Assembly: GCF_006494375.1 (NCBI RefSeq) | Contig: NZ_VHIZ01000053.1 | Coordinates: 17,504 to 81,503 of the forward strand | Direction: 5' to 3' | DNA from: Pantoea anthophila | GTDB lineage: Bacteria; Pseudomonadota; Gammaproteobacteria; Enterobacterales; Enterobacteriaceae | DNA: 64,000 nucleotides | Part shown: in pieces, positions 54,024-63,867 of the stretch | How positions within the stretch are numbered: position 1 is the stretch's first letter | Layout: every line of letters starts with the position of its first letter | Position numbers and translations under genes: made by a program | The notes under the pieces: model-generated | What the model saw: the letters and a program-made list of their open reading frames with translations, nothing else | Told to the model about the DNA's origin: nothing | Database searches by the model: none

Positions 54024-54590
54024 ATGTACGATCACTATGACGCCCTGATTTTCGATATGGACGGCACGATCCTGGATACAGAGCCGACACATCGAAAAGC
54101 GTGGCGTCAGGTACTGGCGCACTACGGATTAACGCTGGATGAAGCACGTATTATCGACTTCAATGGCGCACCCGCCTGGCGGCTTGCGCAGTTCATCATT
54201 GACACCAATCAGTCGTCTCTCGATCCCCATCTTCTTGCCGCAGAGAAAACCGCTGCCGTGAAAGCGATGCTGCTGGACAACGTCAGGCCGCTGCCTTTAC
54301 TGGAAGTGGCTAAAGCGTACCACGGACGTCGTCCGATGGCGGTGGGCACCGGAAGCGAGCACAGCATGGCGGAGGCGTTACTGACGCAACTGGGCGTGCG
54401 TGAGCTGTTTTCGGCTGTGGTGGGTGCTGATGATGTGAAGCGACACAAACCCGAGCCAGAAACCTTTCTGCGCTGCGCAGCGCTGATGGGGGTGGCGCCT
54501 GAACGGTGTGTGGTCTTTGAGGATGCCGATTTTGGCATTCAGGCCGCGAAAGCGGCAGGGATGGATGTGGTGGATGTGCGCTTACTGTGA
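54024..54590 (+). CDS. yqaB: Fructose-1-phosphate/6-phosphogluconate phosphatase YqaB
   Basis: HAD-superfamily phosphatase of 188 residues (same as E. coli). Motif I FDMDGTILDTEP has nucleophile D11 and general acid D13. AVGTGSEHS is motif II, KRHKPEPETF motif III and VFEDADFGIQAAKAAGM motif IV. ATG 54024 is preserved with GGAG 6 bp upstream; an in-frame ATG at 54009 is less well placed. The yqaA start overlaps its stop. Confidence 0.95.
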   Translation: MYDHYDALIFDMDGTILDTEPTHRKAWRQVLAHYGLTLDEARIIDFNGAPAWRLAQFIIDTNQSSLDPHLLAAEKTAAVKAMLLDNVRPLPLLEVAKAYHGRRPMAVGTGSEHSMAEALLTQLGVRELFSAVVGADDVKRHKPEPETFLRCAALMGVAPERCVVFEDADFGIQAAKAAGMDVVDVRLL

Positions 54591-55015
54591 GTGACATCCT
54601 CACCTATGCCTCCATGTTCGGCAGCAGTTTTTTGAGTGCGACGCTTCTGCCTGGAAGTTCTGAAGCACTGCTGATAGCACTATTGATAGCAAAAAAGACA
54701 TCAGTTTACGGATTGCTTTTAGCCGCATCACTGGGAAACACACTGGGCGGCTTAACGAACATTCTTATTGGTCGCCTGCTGCCGTTAAAAGGTCAGGGGC
54801 GATGGCATGACACAGCAATGACGTGGTTGCACCGGCTGGGACCTGCAGCGCTGCTCTTCAGCTGGCTACCGGTGATAGGTGACCTGCTCTGCGTTCTCGC
54901 GGGCTGGTTACGGTTCGCCTGGCTGCCAGTGATGCTGTTTCTCGCTGTCGGTAAAACACTGCGTTATATCGTTATCGCGATAGCCACATTACAGGGTATG
55001 GAATGGTGGCATTGA
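54587..55015 (+). CDS. yqaA: DedA-type inner-membrane protein YqaA
   Basis: A 142-residue membrane protein with about four helices and the family segment [19 protein letters not shown]; it resembles a truncated DedA/SNARE-associated domain. The start is GTG within GTGA, overlapping the yqaB stop, so translation is probably coupled. Function unknown; E. coli has the same yqaB-yqaA-gshA order. Confidence 0.92.
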   Translation: MSDILTYASMFGSSFLSATLLPGSSEALLIALLIAKKTSVYGLLLAASLGNTLGGLTNILIGRLLPLKGQGRWHDTAMTWLHRLGPAALLFSWLPVIGDLLCVLAGWLRFAWLPVMLFLAVGKTLRYIVIAIATLQGMEWWH

Positions 55016-55088
55016 TTCGCACAGATTCGAGGCTACGGTTAAGATTATGCTGAACAAAAATAAATTATTATCACAGCGGGGGGGGAAT

Positions 55089-56654
55089 GTGATCCCGGAC
55101 GTCTCTAAAGCGCTCTCCTGGCTGGAAGCGCATCCCAATGCTCTCAAAGGCATTGGCCGTGGCATCGAGCGTGAAACACTGCGCGTACAGGCAAATGGCG
55201 ACCTGGCAAAAAGCGGACACCCGGCCTCGCTGGGGTCGGCGCTGAAGCATGACTGGATCACCACCGATTTTGCCGAAACGTTGCTGGAGTTTATTACCCC
55301 AGTGGATCACAGCATCAATCACATGCTGGCTTTCCTGCGCGATATCCATCGTCACGTTGCCCGTGAGCTGGGTGACGAGCGTATGTGGCCTTTCAGTATG
55401 CCGTGCGTGATTGACGATGCGGACAATATTGAGCTGGCACAGTATGGTCAATCCAACATTGGTCAGATGAAGACCCTCTATCGTCAGGGCCTGAAAAACC
55501 GCTACGGCGCGTTGATGCAGACCATCTCCGGCATTCACTACAACTTCTCACTGCCGCTTTCCTTCTGGCAGGAGTGGGCGGATGTGAAAGATGTGGAGAG
55601 CGGAAAAGAGACCATCTCGGCGGGCTACCTGCGGTTGATCCGCAACTACTATCGCTTCGGCTGGGTGATCCCTTATCTGTTTGGCGCATCGCCAGCGATT
55701 AGCTCCAGCTTCCTGCAGGGCCGTGAGAGTCCGCTGCCGTTTGAAACCAACGACAAAGATACAATGTGGCTGCCTTATGCAACCTCATTGCGTCTGAGCG
55801 ATCTCGGCTACACCAATAAATCGCAGAGCTCGCTGGGCATTACGTTCAACTCGCTGGAAGGCTATGTCACGGCGCTGAAGAAAGCGATCAAAACGCCGTC
55901 AGAAGAGTTTGCGGGCATGGGCACGAAAGATGCTGGCGGCAACTGGCTGCAGCTCAATACCAACGTGCTGCAGATTGAGAATGAACTCTATGCGCCAATC
56001 CGGCCAAAACGGGTGACCCGTTCCGGTGAAGCGCCATCTGACGCGCTGCTGCGGGGTGGCATTGAGTACATTGAGGTCCGTTCACTGGATATCAACCCGT
56101 TCTCGGCTATCGGGGTCGATGAGAACCAGGTGCGCTTCCTCGACCTGTTCCTGATCTGGTGTACGCTGGCCGATGCGCCGGAGATGAGTGCAGAAGAGCT
56201 GCAGTGTACCCGTAAAAACTGGAACCGCGTGGTGCTGGAAGGCCGCAAACCGGATCAGAAAATTGCCGTGGGTTGTGGTGAAGCGGAACATTCGCTGGTT
56301 GAAGTGGGCAAAACCCTGTTTGCCGATCTGCGTCGGGTTGCTGAAGTGTTAGACAGCAACAATCAGGCGAGCACGGAATATCAGCAGGTTTGCGATCAAC
56401 TGGTAGCATCGTTCGACGATCCTGAGCTAACCTACTCGGCGCGCATTCTGCAGGCCATGAAAGATAATGGTGTGACCGGAACCGGCGTAGCGCTGGCTGA
56501 ACAGTATCGTCATCTGCTCTGTGAAGAGCCGCTGGATGTGCTGACCGAAGAGGATTTCACGCGTCAGGCGCAGGAATCTGTCGCGGCGCAGCAGCAGCTG
56601 GAAGCGAACGATAAGCTGGATTTTGAAGCGTATCTGGCGAGCCGGGAAGGGTAG
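55089..56654 (+). CDS. gshA: Glutamate-cysteine ligase GshA
   Basis: First step of glutathione synthesis: joins L-Glu to L-Cys with ATP. The 521-residue protein matches E. coli GshA throughout ([71 protein letters not shown]). The start is placed at GTG 55089 ([12 protein letters not shown]) by homology; E. coli also uses a non-ATG codon here. It follows a G-run. The frame is open to ATG 55047, which would add 14 residues ([14 protein letters not shown]) and cannot be excluded. Confidence 0.94.
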   Translation: MIPDVSKALSWLEAHPNALKGIGRGIERETLRVQANGDLAKSGHPASLGSALKHDWITTDFAETLLEFITPVDHSINHMLAFLRDIHRHVARELGDERMWPFSMPCVIDDADNIELAQYGQSNIGQMKTLYRQGLKNRYGALMQTISGIHYNFSLPLSFWQEWADVKDVESGKETISAGYLRLIRNYYRFGWVIPYLFGASPAISSSFLQGRESPLPFETNDKDTMWLPYATSLRLSDLGYTNKSQSSLGITFNSLEGYVTALKKAIKTPSEEFAGMGTKDAGGNWLQLNTNVLQIENELYAPIRPKRVTRSGEAPSDALLRGGIEYIEVRSLDINPFSAIGVDENQVRFLDLFLIWCTLADAPEMSAEELQCTRKNWNRVVLEGRKPDQKIAVGCGEAEHSLVEVGKTLFADLRRVAEVLDSNNQASTEYQQVCDQLVASFDDPELTYSARILQAMKDNGVTGTGVALAEQYRHLLCEEPLDVLTEEDFTRQAQESVAAQQQLEANDKLDFEAYLASREG

Positions 56655-56659
56655 AAAAG

Positions 56660-56732
56660 AAAAAGGCCACATCAATGTGGCCAAATTAACATCTCTGTTG
56701 TCAGGGATGATGATAACAAATGCGCGTCTTTC
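56660..56732 (-). ncRNA. micA: MicA small RNA
   Basis: The minus strand reads GAAAGACGCGCATTTGTTAT at its 5' end, then CATCATCCCTGA, then a hairpin GGCCACA/TGTGGCC and a U-run, giving 73 nt. This matches E. coli MicA, which lies in the same gshA-luxS gap. MicA is an Hfq-dependent, sigma-E induced RNA that represses ompA and other envelope mRNAs. The 5' pairing region is conserved while the centre differs. It is antisense to the luxS leader, where RNase III cleavage is known in E. coli. Confidence 0.88.
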
Positions 56733-56738
56733 ATATAT

Positions 56739-56766
56739 TCAGACGTTGGGCGAACAGAAAAGTTTC
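56739..56766 (-). promoter_or_regulatory. Sigma-E type promoter of micA
   Basis: On the minus strand, GAAACTT (56766-56760) and TCTGA (56743-56739) are separated by 16 bp, close to the sigma-E consensus GGAACTT and TCTGA. The -10 ends 6 bp before the inferred MicA 5' end at 56732. Confidence 0.7.
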
Positions 56767-56804
56767 ATCGTTTTTAAAAAAATTCTCAGAACAGGAGGTG
56801 ACGT

Positions 56805-57320
56805 ATGCCACTACTGGATAGTTTTACCGTTGATCACACCATCATGGGCGCACCGGCGGTTCGCGTTGCGAAAACCATGAAGACTCCGCATGGCGATACG
56901 ATTACCGTTTTTGACCTGCGTTTCTGCCGCCCGAACATTGATATCCTCACTGAGCGTGGCATTCATACGCTGGAGCATCTCTTTGCCGGGTTTATGCGTG
57001 ATCACCTCAACGGTGACGGTGTGGAAATCGTCGATATTTCGCCAATGGGCTGCCGTACCGGCTTCTACATGAGCCTGATCGGTACGCCAGATGAGCAGCG
57101 CGTGGCGAAAGCGTGGAAAGGGGCGATGGAAGACGTTCTGAAAGTGAAAGATCAGAACCAGATCCCTGAGCTGAACGAATACCAGTGTGGCAGCTACAAA
57201 CTGCACTCACTGGATGAAGCGCAGCAGATTGCCCGCAACGTGCTGGCGCATGAGATCGGCGTTAACCGTAACGAAGATCTGAAACTGCCTGCTGAAAAGC
57301 TGAAAGAACTGCACATCTAG
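56805..57320 (+). CDS. luxS: S-ribosylhomocysteine lyase LuxS
   Basis: Cleaves S-ribosylhomocysteine to homocysteine and DPD, the AI-2 precursor. The 171 residues have metal ligands H54 and H58 (HTLEH) and C128 (QCGS), plus the catalytic C83 in [10 protein letters not shown] perfect AGGAGGTGA ribosome site precedes ATG 56805. The leader overlaps micA in antisense. Confidence 0.98.
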   Translation: MPLLDSFTVDHTIMGAPAVRVAKTMKTPHGDTITVFDLRFCRPNIDILTERGIHTLEHLFAGFMRDHLNGDGVEIVDISPMGCRTGFYMSLIGTPDEQRVAKAWKGAMEDVLKVKDQNQIPELNEYQCGSYKLHSLDEAQQIARNVLAHEIGVNRNEDLKLPAEKLKELHI

Positions 57321-57342
57321 TCAGAGCTGTCCGGCTAAAAAA

Positions 57343-57374
57343 AACGCCGCATCGTGTCGATTGCGGCGTTTTTT
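57343..57374 (+). terminator. Bidirectional terminator between luxS and yfjD
   Basis: AACGCCGCA (57343-57351) pairs with TGCGGCGTT (57362-57370), with an A8 run before and a T6 run after. It can therefore end both the luxS and the convergent yfjD transcripts. Confidence 0.88.
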
Positions 57375-57380
57375 ATGGCT

Positions 57381-58667
57381 TCAGGAACCGACCGATTTTT
57401 TCAGCGGTGTCTTCGGCGTGATGCGCACCTGCTTAATCATGTTGTCCTGCACGTCCAGGATATCGATATTGTAGTGACCGATCTGAACGCGGGTGTTGAT
57501 AGCGGGGATCTCCTCCAGCGCTTCCAGCAGCATACCGTTGATGGTGCGGGCTTCCTGCTCTGGCAGATGCCAGTTAAACGCCTTGTTGATTTCACGCACG
57601 CTGGCACTGCCTTCGATCAGCACGGAACCATCATTCTGGGGCATCACCTCTTCGGCCAGCGACGGCGACATTGAGGTGGTAAAATCTCCCACGATCTCCT
57701 CCAGAATGTCTTCTATGGTCACCAGTCCTTTGATATCGCCATATTCATCCACCACCAGGCCCGTTTTCTTTTTGTTGCGCTGGAATTTTACCAGTTGGGT
57801 GTTGAGCGGTGTTCCTTCCGGGATGTAGTAAATCTCATCCGCAGCGCGCAGCAGCATCTCTTTGGTGAACTCTTTTTTCTCGGTCATCATGCGCCAGGCT
57901 TCACGCACCCGCAGCATGCCGACACAGTCATCCAGTGAGTCGCGGAACAGGACAATGCGGCCATGCGGTGAGTGGCTCAGCTGGCGGACGACTGATTTCC
58001 AGTCATCGCTGATGTTGATACCGACAATCTCGTTACGCGGCACCATGATGTCATCAACGCTGACCTTCTCCAGATCGAGTACCGAAAGCAGCATATCCTG
58101 ATTACGGCGCGACATCAGGCTACGTGACTCATAGACGATGGTGCGAAGTTCCTCTTTGCTCAGCGCAGAACTGATTGCGCCTTCCGCCCGGATTCCCACC
58201 ATCCGCATCAGCAGACGGGTAATGGTATTCAGCAGCCAGACCAGCGGCAGCATGATGTATTGCAGCGGGACCAGCAGCAGGCTGCTGGGAAAGGCGACCC
58301 GCTCCGGATAGAGCGCGGCTACCGTTTTCGGCAGCACTTCAGCAAAAACCAGCACGACGAAGGTCAGGATACCGGTCGCGACGGCGACCCCTTCGTCACC
58401 GTGCAGGCGCATGCCGACGATGGTGGCGAGGGCGGAGGCCAGAATATTCACCAGGTTATTGCCGATTAATACCAGGCTCAGCAGCCGATCGGGACGCCGC
58501 AGTAACTTTTCCACCCGGCGCGCAGCGCGACTGCCGTTTTTAACCTGATGGCGCAGCTTATAGCGATTAAGCGTCATCATGCCGGTTTCCGACCCGGCAA
58601 ACCAGGCGGAGACCAGAACCATGACGCACAGAATAATAATCAGCGTGGTGGTTGAAACATGTTCCAA
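57381..58667 (-). CDS. yfjD: CNNM/CorB-family membrane protein YfjD
   Basis: A 428-residue protein of the CNNM/CorB/CorC family, linked to Mg2+ or Co2+ transport and resistance. An N-terminal DUF21 domain has four membrane segments (SAWFAGSETGMMTLNRYKLRHQ, GNNLVNILASALAT, FAEVLPKTVAALYPERVA). Two CBS domains follow (DIMVPRNEIVGI, KTGLVVDEYGDIKGLVTIEDILEEIVGD), then a CorC-HlyC domain. Salmonella CorB is the likely orthologue. It is followed on the same strand by ypjD's region in the usual ffh-ypjD-yfjD order. Confidence 0.92.
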   Translation of the reverse strand: MEHVSTTTLIIILCVMVLVSAWFAGSETGMMTLNRYKLRHQVKNGSRAARRVEKLLRRPDRLLSLVLIGNNLVNILASALATIVGMRLHGDEGVAVATGILTFVVLVFAEVLPKTVAALYPERVAFPSSLLLVPLQYIMLPLVWLLNTITRLLMRMVGIRAEGAISSALSKEELRTIVYESRSLMSRRNQDMLLSVLDLEKVSVDDIMVPRNEIVGINISDDWKSVVRQLSHSPHGRIVLFRDSLDDCVGMLRVREAWRMMTEKKEFTKEMLLRAADEIYYIPEGTPLNTQLVKFQRNKKKTGLVVDEYGDIKGLVTIEDILEEIVGDFTTSMSPSLAEEVMPQNDGSVLIEGSASVREINKAFNWHLPEQEARTINGMLLEALEEIPAINTRVQIGHYNIDILDVQDNMIKQVRITPKTPLKKSVGS

Positions 58668-58682
58668 CGCAGAACTTCCTTT

Positions 58683-59483
58683 TTAATGAGAGACAGGGAC
58701 AAGCAGATGCTGCAGGATGCGACTGCCGAAGTAAGCCATGGTCAACAGCACCGCACCGCTGCAGTTAAACCAGACGACGCGGCGACCACGCCAGCCTTCA
58801 TGATAGTGTCCCCAGAGCAAAACGATATAAACAAACCACGCGATAATCGAAAGCACGGCTTTATCGACGTTTTCGGCGCTGAAAAGATCCTGCATGTAGA
58901 ACAGACCGGTGCAGAGCACCAGCGTTAACAGGACGACCCCGACCTGCGTGATATGAAACATCTTGCGTTCGATGGTCAGCAGCGGCGGCATATCCTGCGT
59001 AAACGCCAGGCGCTTGTTTTTTAACTGGTAATCGATCCATGCCAGCTGCAGCGCATAGAGGGCAGCGATAATCAGCGTTGCATAGGCGAAGAGCGACAGG
59101 CCGATATGGATCATCATCCCTGGCGTCGTTTCCAGGTGGGTGATAAAGGCATTAGGGACAAAGGTCGCAAAGGCCAGATTGATCAGCGCGAAGCTGTAGA
59201 CAATCGGCAGCAGCAACCAGCCGCGATTGCGTGACGCCACAATGGTCATAATGGCGCAGATCAACAGGCTGACCAGTGAACCGATGTTGAGCAGGCTTAA
59301 ATTCTGGCCGCTATCAACCGCAAATATGCGCTGCTGCAGGGCTACCGCGTGTGTCACCAGCGCCACACAGGCAGAGAGCATCGCCATTCGCCGCCAGCCG
59401 CCATTACGCTTCAGCAGGCTCGGAATGATCAGGGCAAGACTTAAGGAGTAGGCTAACAGCGCCACTATCGGGAAAACGAACAT
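58683..59483 (-). CDS. ypjD: Inner-membrane protein YpjD (cytochrome c assembly family)
   Basis: A 266-residue protein with about eight membrane helices and the CcsA/CcmC-like C-terminal motif (LLWGHYHEGWRGRRVVWFNC). This family includes heme-handling proteins, but the function of YpjD is not settled. It lies 15 bp upstream of yfjD on the minus strand and divergent from ffh, as in E. coli. Confidence 0.92.
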   Translation of the reverse strand: MFVFPIVALLAYSLSLALIIPSLLKRNGGWRRMAMLSACVALVTHAVALQQRIFAVDSGQNLSLLNIGSLVSLLICAIMTIVASRNRGWLLLPIVYSFALINLAFATFVPNAFITHLETTPGMMIHIGLSLFAYATLIIAALYALQLAWIDYQLKNKRLAFTQDMPPLLTIERKMFHITQVGVVLLTLVLCTGLFYMQDLFSAENVDKAVLSIIAWFVYIVLLWGHYHEGWRGRRVVWFNCSGAVLLTMAYFGSRILQHLLVPVSH

Positions 59484-59647
59484 AGATCCTTTCAGGTTCA
59501 GTCAGATAAGGAAAAAGGCAGTATAGCGCCAGCCGCAGCAGGCTCCAAACGATCTGAGGGGCAATTGCAGAGATCGCGGCGGCTTCGTGTTATAATCCGC
59601 CGCATTCTGCCGATCAGGCGCCTCGCGATCTTTTTAAGTGAGAGACC

Positions 59648-61009
59648 ATGTTTGATAATTTAACCGATCGTTTGTCGCAAACCCTGCGAAACATCAGCGG
59701 CCGCGGAAGGCTGACTGAAGAGAACATTAAAGAGACCCTGCGTGAAGTGCGCATGGCACTGCTTGAAGCTGACGTTGCGCTGCCGGTGGTGCGTGACTTC
59801 ATTAACCGCGTGAAAGAGAGCGCGGTCGGCCATGATGTGAACAAAAGCCTGACGCCGGGTCAGGAGTTCATCAAAATCGTTCGTAACGAATTGGTTGCGG
59901 CGATGGGGGCAGAAAACAATGCTCTCGACCTGGCCGCTCAGCCGCCAGCCGTGGTGCTGATGGCGGGTCTGCAGGGTGCCGGTAAAACCACCAGCGTGGG
60001 TAAGCTGGGTAAATTCCTGCGCGAGAAGCACAAAAAGAAAGTGCTGGTTGTCTCTGCCGACGTTTATCGTCCGGCGGCAATCAAACAGCTGGAAACGCTG
60101 GCGCAGCAGGTTGGCGTGGATTTCTGCCCCTCTGACCTCAGCCAGAAGCCGGTGGAGATCGTCAACAATGCGCTGCGTGAAGCGCGCCTGAAATTCTACG
60201 ATGTGCTGCTGGTGGATACCGCGGGTCGTCTGCACGTTGATGAAGCGATGATGGACGAAATCAAACAGGTTCATGCCGCGATTAATCCGGTAGAAACGCT
60301 GTTTGTGGTCGATGCCATGACCGGTCAGGATGCGGCCAACACGGCCAAAGCCTTCAACGAAGCGCTGCCGCTCACCGGCGTGATCCTGACCAAAGTTGAC
60401 GGTGATGCACGTGGGGGGGCGGCGCTGTCGATTCGTCATATTACCGGCAAGCCAATTAAATTTATGGGTGTCGGCGAGAAAACCGAAGCCCTGGAACCGT
60501 TCTATCCGGACCGTATTGCATCACGCATCCTCGGCATGGGTGACGTGCTGTCACTGATCGAAGATATCGAAAGCAAGGTTGACCGCGATAAAGCAGAGAA
60601 GCTGGCGAAGAAGCTGAAAACCGGTGACGGTTTCGATCTCAACGACTTCCTTGAGCAGCTGAAGCAGATGCGCAACATGGGCGGCATGGCCAGCCTGATG
60701 GGTAAACTGCCCGGCATGGGACAGCTGCCTGACAATGTGAAGTCGCAGATGGATGACAAGGTTCTGGTGCGCATGGAAGCCATCATCAACTCGATGACAC
60801 GCAAAGAGCGTGAGAAGCCAGAGATCATCAAAGGCTCGCGTAAGCGCCGCATCGCCACCGGCTCCGGCATGCAGGTGCAGGACGTTAACCGCTTATTAAA
60901 GCAGTTCGACGACATGCAGCGTATGATGAAGAAGATGAAGAAGGGCGGTATGGCGAAAATGATGCGCGGCATGAAAGGTATGATGCCGCCAGGATTCCCC
61001 GGCCGCTAA
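59648..61009 (+). CDS. ffh: Signal recognition particle protein Ffh
   Basis: SRP54 GTPase that binds 4.5S RNA and targets inner-membrane proteins to FtsY. The 453 residues have an N domain, a G domain (GLQGAGKTT at 107-115, DTAGR at 190-194, TKVD at 248-251) and a methionine-rich M domain ending MMKKMKKGGMAKMMRGMKGM, which binds signal peptides and RNA. Confidence 0.98.
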   Translation: MFDNLTDRLSQTLRNISGRGRLTEENIKETLREVRMALLEADVALPVVRDFINRVKESAVGHDVNKSLTPGQEFIKIVRNELVAAMGAENNALDLAAQPPAVVLMAGLQGAGKTTSVGKLGKFLREKHKKKVLVVSADVYRPAAIKQLETLAQQVGVDFCPSDLSQKPVEIVNNALREARLKFYDVLLVDTAGRLHVDEAMMDEIKQVHAAINPVETLFVVDAMTGQDAANTAKAFNEALPLTGVILTKVDGDARGGAALSIRHITGKPIKFMGVGEKTEALEPFYPDRIASRILGMGDVLSLIEDIESKVDRDKAEKLAKKLKTGDGFDLNDFLEQLKQMRNMGGMASLMGKLPGMGQLPDNVKSQMDDKVLVRMEAIINSMTRKEREKPEIIKGSRKRRIATGSGMQVQDVNRLLKQFDDMQRMMKKMKKGGMAKMMRGMKGMMPPGFPGR

Positions 61010-61019
61010 GGGTTCCACA

Positions 61020-61087
61020 AAAAAGCCCGAAAGGACGCGGTTTAGGTTGCTTTTTGCGCCAAAATGAGTAAAATTTTCGGGCTTTTT
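61020..61087 (+). terminator. Long-loop stem after ffh
   Basis: AAAAAGCCCGAAA (61020-61032) pairs with TTTCGGGCTTTTT (61075-61087), with 42 nt between. T- and A-runs on either side make it look like a bidirectional terminator with an unusually large loop. Confidence 0.6.
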
Positions 61088-61093
61088 ATACAG

Positions 61094-61134
61094 CACCCGG
61101 ACCCCGTTCCTCGATGGGGGCCGGGTGTTTTATT
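61094..61134 (+). terminator. Attenuator-like hairpin before rpsP
   Basis: CACCCGG (61094-61100) pairs with CCGGGTG (61121-61127), then TTTTATT. It lies 24 bp upstream of the rpsP start. An attenuator-like structure is known before the first gene of the E. coli trmD operon. Confidence 0.65.
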
Positions 61135-61150
61135 AACTGAAGAGGATGTT

Positions 61151-61399
61151 ATGGTAACAATTCGTTTGGCACGTCACGGCGCTAAAAAGCGTCCGTTCTA
61201 TCAGGTCGTCGTTACTGACAGCCGCAATGCACGCAACGGTCGTTTCATCGAGCGCGTTGGTTTCTTCAACCCGATCGCTTCTGGTCAGGCTGAAGGTCTG
61301 CGTCTGGATATGGATCGTATCGAGCACTGGGTTGGCCAGGGCGCAACGCTTTCTGATCGCGTTAACGCGCTGGTCAAAGAAGCTAAGAAAGCAGCTTAA
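61151..61399 (+). CDS. rpsP: 30S ribosomal protein S16
   Basis: Assembles early on the 5' domain of 16S rRNA. The 82 residues match E. coli S16 in length ([41 protein letters not shown]). Start ATG 61151 follows GAAGAGG; the frame is open upstream through the attenuator but that part is not coding. First gene of rpsP-rimM-trmD-rplS. Confidence 0.98.
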   Translation: MVTIRLARHGAKKRPFYQVVVTDSRNARNGRFIERVGFFNPIASGQAEGLRLDMDRIEHWVGQGATLSDRVNALVKEAKKAA

Positions 61400-61417
61400 T
61401 CTGTCACGGTGGTGAGC

Positions 61418-61966
61418 ATGAGCAGACAAATTGCCGCACAGCCTCCTGTCAACCCGATTGTATTGGGCAAGATGGGAGCCGCCTACGGTATTCGCGGCTG
61501 GCTCAAAGTGTTTTCCTCCACTGAAGACGCTGAAAGCATCTTCAGCTACCAACCCTGGTTCATCCAGCGCGCCGGTAAATGGCAGCATGTCGAACTGGAA
61601 AGTTGGAAGCACCACAATCAGGACCTGATCATCAAAGTCAAAGGCATTGAAGATCGGGATGCGGCGGCTCAGTTAACCAATTGCGAAATTCAGGTTGACT
61701 CGACGCAGTTGCCATCGCTGGAAGAGGGTGACTACTACTGGAAAGACCTTATGGGCTGCCAGGTGGTTAACCTTGAAGGCTACGAGATGGGCAAAGTCAT
61801 CGATATGATGGAAACCGGCTCGAACGACGTTCTCGTCGTTAAGGCAAACCTGAAGGATGCATTCGGTGTTCAGGAGCGGTTAATTCCGTTTCTTGATGAA
61901 CAGGTTATCAGGAAAGTCGATCTCTCTACCCGCGTCATTGAGGTAGATTGGGATCCTGGTTTTTGA
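61418..61966 (+). CDS. rimM: Ribosome maturation factor RimM
   Basis: Binds S19 and aids 16S 3'-domain maturation. The 182-residue protein (E. coli 182) has the N-terminal RimM barrel ([30 protein letters not shown]) and a PRC-barrel ([39 protein letters not shown]). ATG 61418 matches E. coli; in-frame GTG codons at 61409 and 61412 are alternatives. Confidence 0.97.
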   Translation: MSRQIAAQPPVNPIVLGKMGAAYGIRGWLKVFSSTEDAESIFSYQPWFIQRAGKWQHVELESWKHHNQDLIIKVKGIEDRDAAAQLTNCEIQVDSTQLPSLEEGDYYWKDLMGCQVVNLEGYEMGKVIDMMETGSNDVLVVKANLKDAFGVQERLIPFLDEQVIRKVDLSTRVIEVDWDPGF

Positions 61967-62001
61967 GCTCCGAATCGAGCGGTAACGTAACGGCGAGTAC
62001 A

Positions 62002-62766
62002 ATGTGGATTGGTGTTATTAGCCTGTTTCCAGAAATGTTTCGCGCTATTACCGACTACGGGGTAACTGGCCGGGCTGTAAAAAACGGTCTGCTCAGCATT
62101 CAAAGCTGGAGTCCGCGTGACTTCACGCACGACCGGCACCGTACCGTGGATGATCGTCCTTACGGCGGCGGACCGGGAATGCTGATGATGGTACAACCCT
62201 TACGGGATGCCATCTCCGCAGCGAAAGCAGCGGCAGGTGATGGCGCCAGGGTGATATATCTTTCACCTCAGGGGCGCAAACTGGACCAACAGGGCGTTTG
62301 CGAACTGGCGGCACGAGACAAGTTAATTCTGGTCTGTGGCCGTTATGAAGGGATAGATGAGCGCGTAATCCACGCCGAAATTGATGAAGAATGGTCAATC
62401 GGTGATTACGTTCTCAGTGGCGGGGAACTGCCAGCCATGACGATGATTGACGCAGTCGCCCGGTTTATTCCCGGCGTACTCGGCAAGCAGGCGTCAGCCG
62501 ATGAGGATTCGTTCTCTGACGGCTTGCTGGATTGTCCGCACTATACCCGACCTGAAGTGTTAGAGGGCGTGGAAGTCCCGGCAGTTTTACTGTCAGGTAA
62601 CCATGCCGATATTCGCCGCTGGCGTCTGAAGCAGTCGCTAGGCCGTACCTGGCTAAGAAGACCTGAACTTCTGGAAAACCTGGCTCTGACTGAAGAGCAA
62701 GCAAGGTTGCTGAATGAGTTCCAGCGGGAACATCAGCAGCAACAAAACGATGATGTGGAAGAGTAA
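62002..62766 (+). CDS. trmD: tRNA (guanine(37)-N1)-methyltransferase TrmD
   Basis: Makes m1G37 next to the anticodon and prevents frameshifting. The 254 residues form the SPOUT trefoil-knot domain ([57 protein letters not shown]) plus a C-terminal DNA/RNA-binding domain. ATG 62002 gives the family N-terminus; a longer frame overlapping rimM (from 61948) is not conserved. Confidence 0.97.
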   Translation: MWIGVISLFPEMFRAITDYGVTGRAVKNGLLSIQSWSPRDFTHDRHRTVDDRPYGGGPGMLMMVQPLRDAISAAKAAAGDGARVIYLSPQGRKLDQQGVCELAARDKLILVCGRYEGIDERVIHAEIDEEWSIGDYVLSGGELPAMTMIDAVARFIPGVLGKQASADEDSFSDGLLDCPHYTRPEVLEGVEVPAVLLSGNHADIRRWRLKQSLGRTWLRRPELLENLALTEEQARLLNEFQREHQQQQNDDVEE

Positions 62767-62799
62767 TCTTCCCCGACTATCAGTTTACCCAGGATATGA

Positions 62800-63156
<357 letters not shown>

Positions 63157-63194
63157 GGTATCGCTAACGCGACATCTGAAAGTTAATAGCAAAC

Positions 63195-63226
63195 AAGGGG
63201 TTGGCATCTGCCAGCCCCTTTTTTTT
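63195..63226 (+). terminator. Terminator of the rpsP-rimM-trmD-rplS operon
   Basis: AAGGGGTTGGC (63195-63205) and GCCAGCCCCTT (63210-63220) pair with one G-T wobble around loop ATCT, followed by a T8 run. Confidence 0.92.
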
Positions 63227-63242
63227 GTCCTGTTGCCTGCCG

Positions 63243-63779
63243 TTAAGCGGTCTCTGGCCGCTGAAAATGATAAATCGCGGTATTGACCGGCCCGTCATTG
63301 AGCACGATCAGGCCGTAACGACAGCCAATAAAATCGCCGCCCGACTTCTTCGCGACGGCTCTGCTGGCGAGATTATCCTCGGCCACCAGAATCTCAATTA
63401 CCCGTGTTTCAGGTCGTGAAAACCCCAGCGGCAATAAAGCGGCGACGGCACGGGTCGCAATCCCCTGACGCTGAACATCACTACGCACCCAGTAGCCAAT
63501 CGCACTGGCAGCGCCGGGATGGCGGGCAAAGCGCACGCCTGCGCCTCCCAGCAGCTGATCGTGCTGATCGACAATCGCAAACTCTTCAGCTTCTTCCCGC
63601 ATCCGTTGCCAGTGGGTAAAGCGAATCCAGCTTTCCGCCTCATGCGGCTGATAGTCGTGATGTGCCCAGGCCATCCAGGGGATCAGGCTGTCCAGCGAGG
63701 CGTTCACCGCAGCGGTAAACGCAGGAACATCGCTTAACAGGAAAGGTCGCAGATGCGTCGTGCGTGGTGATGAAGGCAT
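63243..63779 (-). CDS. GNAT-family N-acetyltransferase (RimJ/RimL-like)
   Basis: A 178-residue acetyltransferase of the Acetyltransf_3 type. Near the N-terminus it has the typical LRPFLLSDVPAFTAAVNASLDSLIPWMAWAH pattern, then IGYWVRSDVQRQGIATRAVAALLPLGF (acetyl-CoA pyrophosphate loop QRQGIAT) and AEDNLASRAVAKKSGGDFIG. RimJ, RimL and RimI modify ribosomal proteins, but many relatives act on other amines, so the substrate is not known. It faces the rplS terminator and is transcribed towards it. Confidence 0.85.
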   Translation of the reverse strand: MPSSPRTTHLRPFLLSDVPAFTAAVNASLDSLIPWMAWAHHDYQPHEAESWIRFTHWQRMREEAEEFAIVDQHDQLLGGAGVRFARHPGAASAIGYWVRSDVQRQGIATRAVAALLPLGFSRPETRVIEILVAEDNLASRAVAKKSGGDFIGCRYGLIVLNDGPVNTAIYHFQRPETA

Positions 63780-63849
63780 ATCATTCCCGGATGCAAACCC
63801 TTAATCGTTTCATTTTGCCTGCGCCGGCAAGAAAAACAATAAAAGCATG

Positions 63850-63867
63850 TGTAAAGATATAATTACA
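63850..63867 (+). promoter_or_regulatory. TyrR-box-like palindrome in an AT-rich gap
   Basis: TGTAAA-GATATA-ATTACA differs from the TyrR box (TGTAAA-N6-TTTACA) by one base and keeps the essential TG-N14-CA frame. A weaker second candidate, TGGTAA-N6-TGTACA, is at 63957-63974. In E. coli aroF-tyrA, which is TyrR-regulated, lies downstream of rplS on the same strand, so this may be the aroF promoter, with the gene beyond the window. The whole 63780-64000 stretch is much richer in AT than the rest. Confidence 0.4.
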
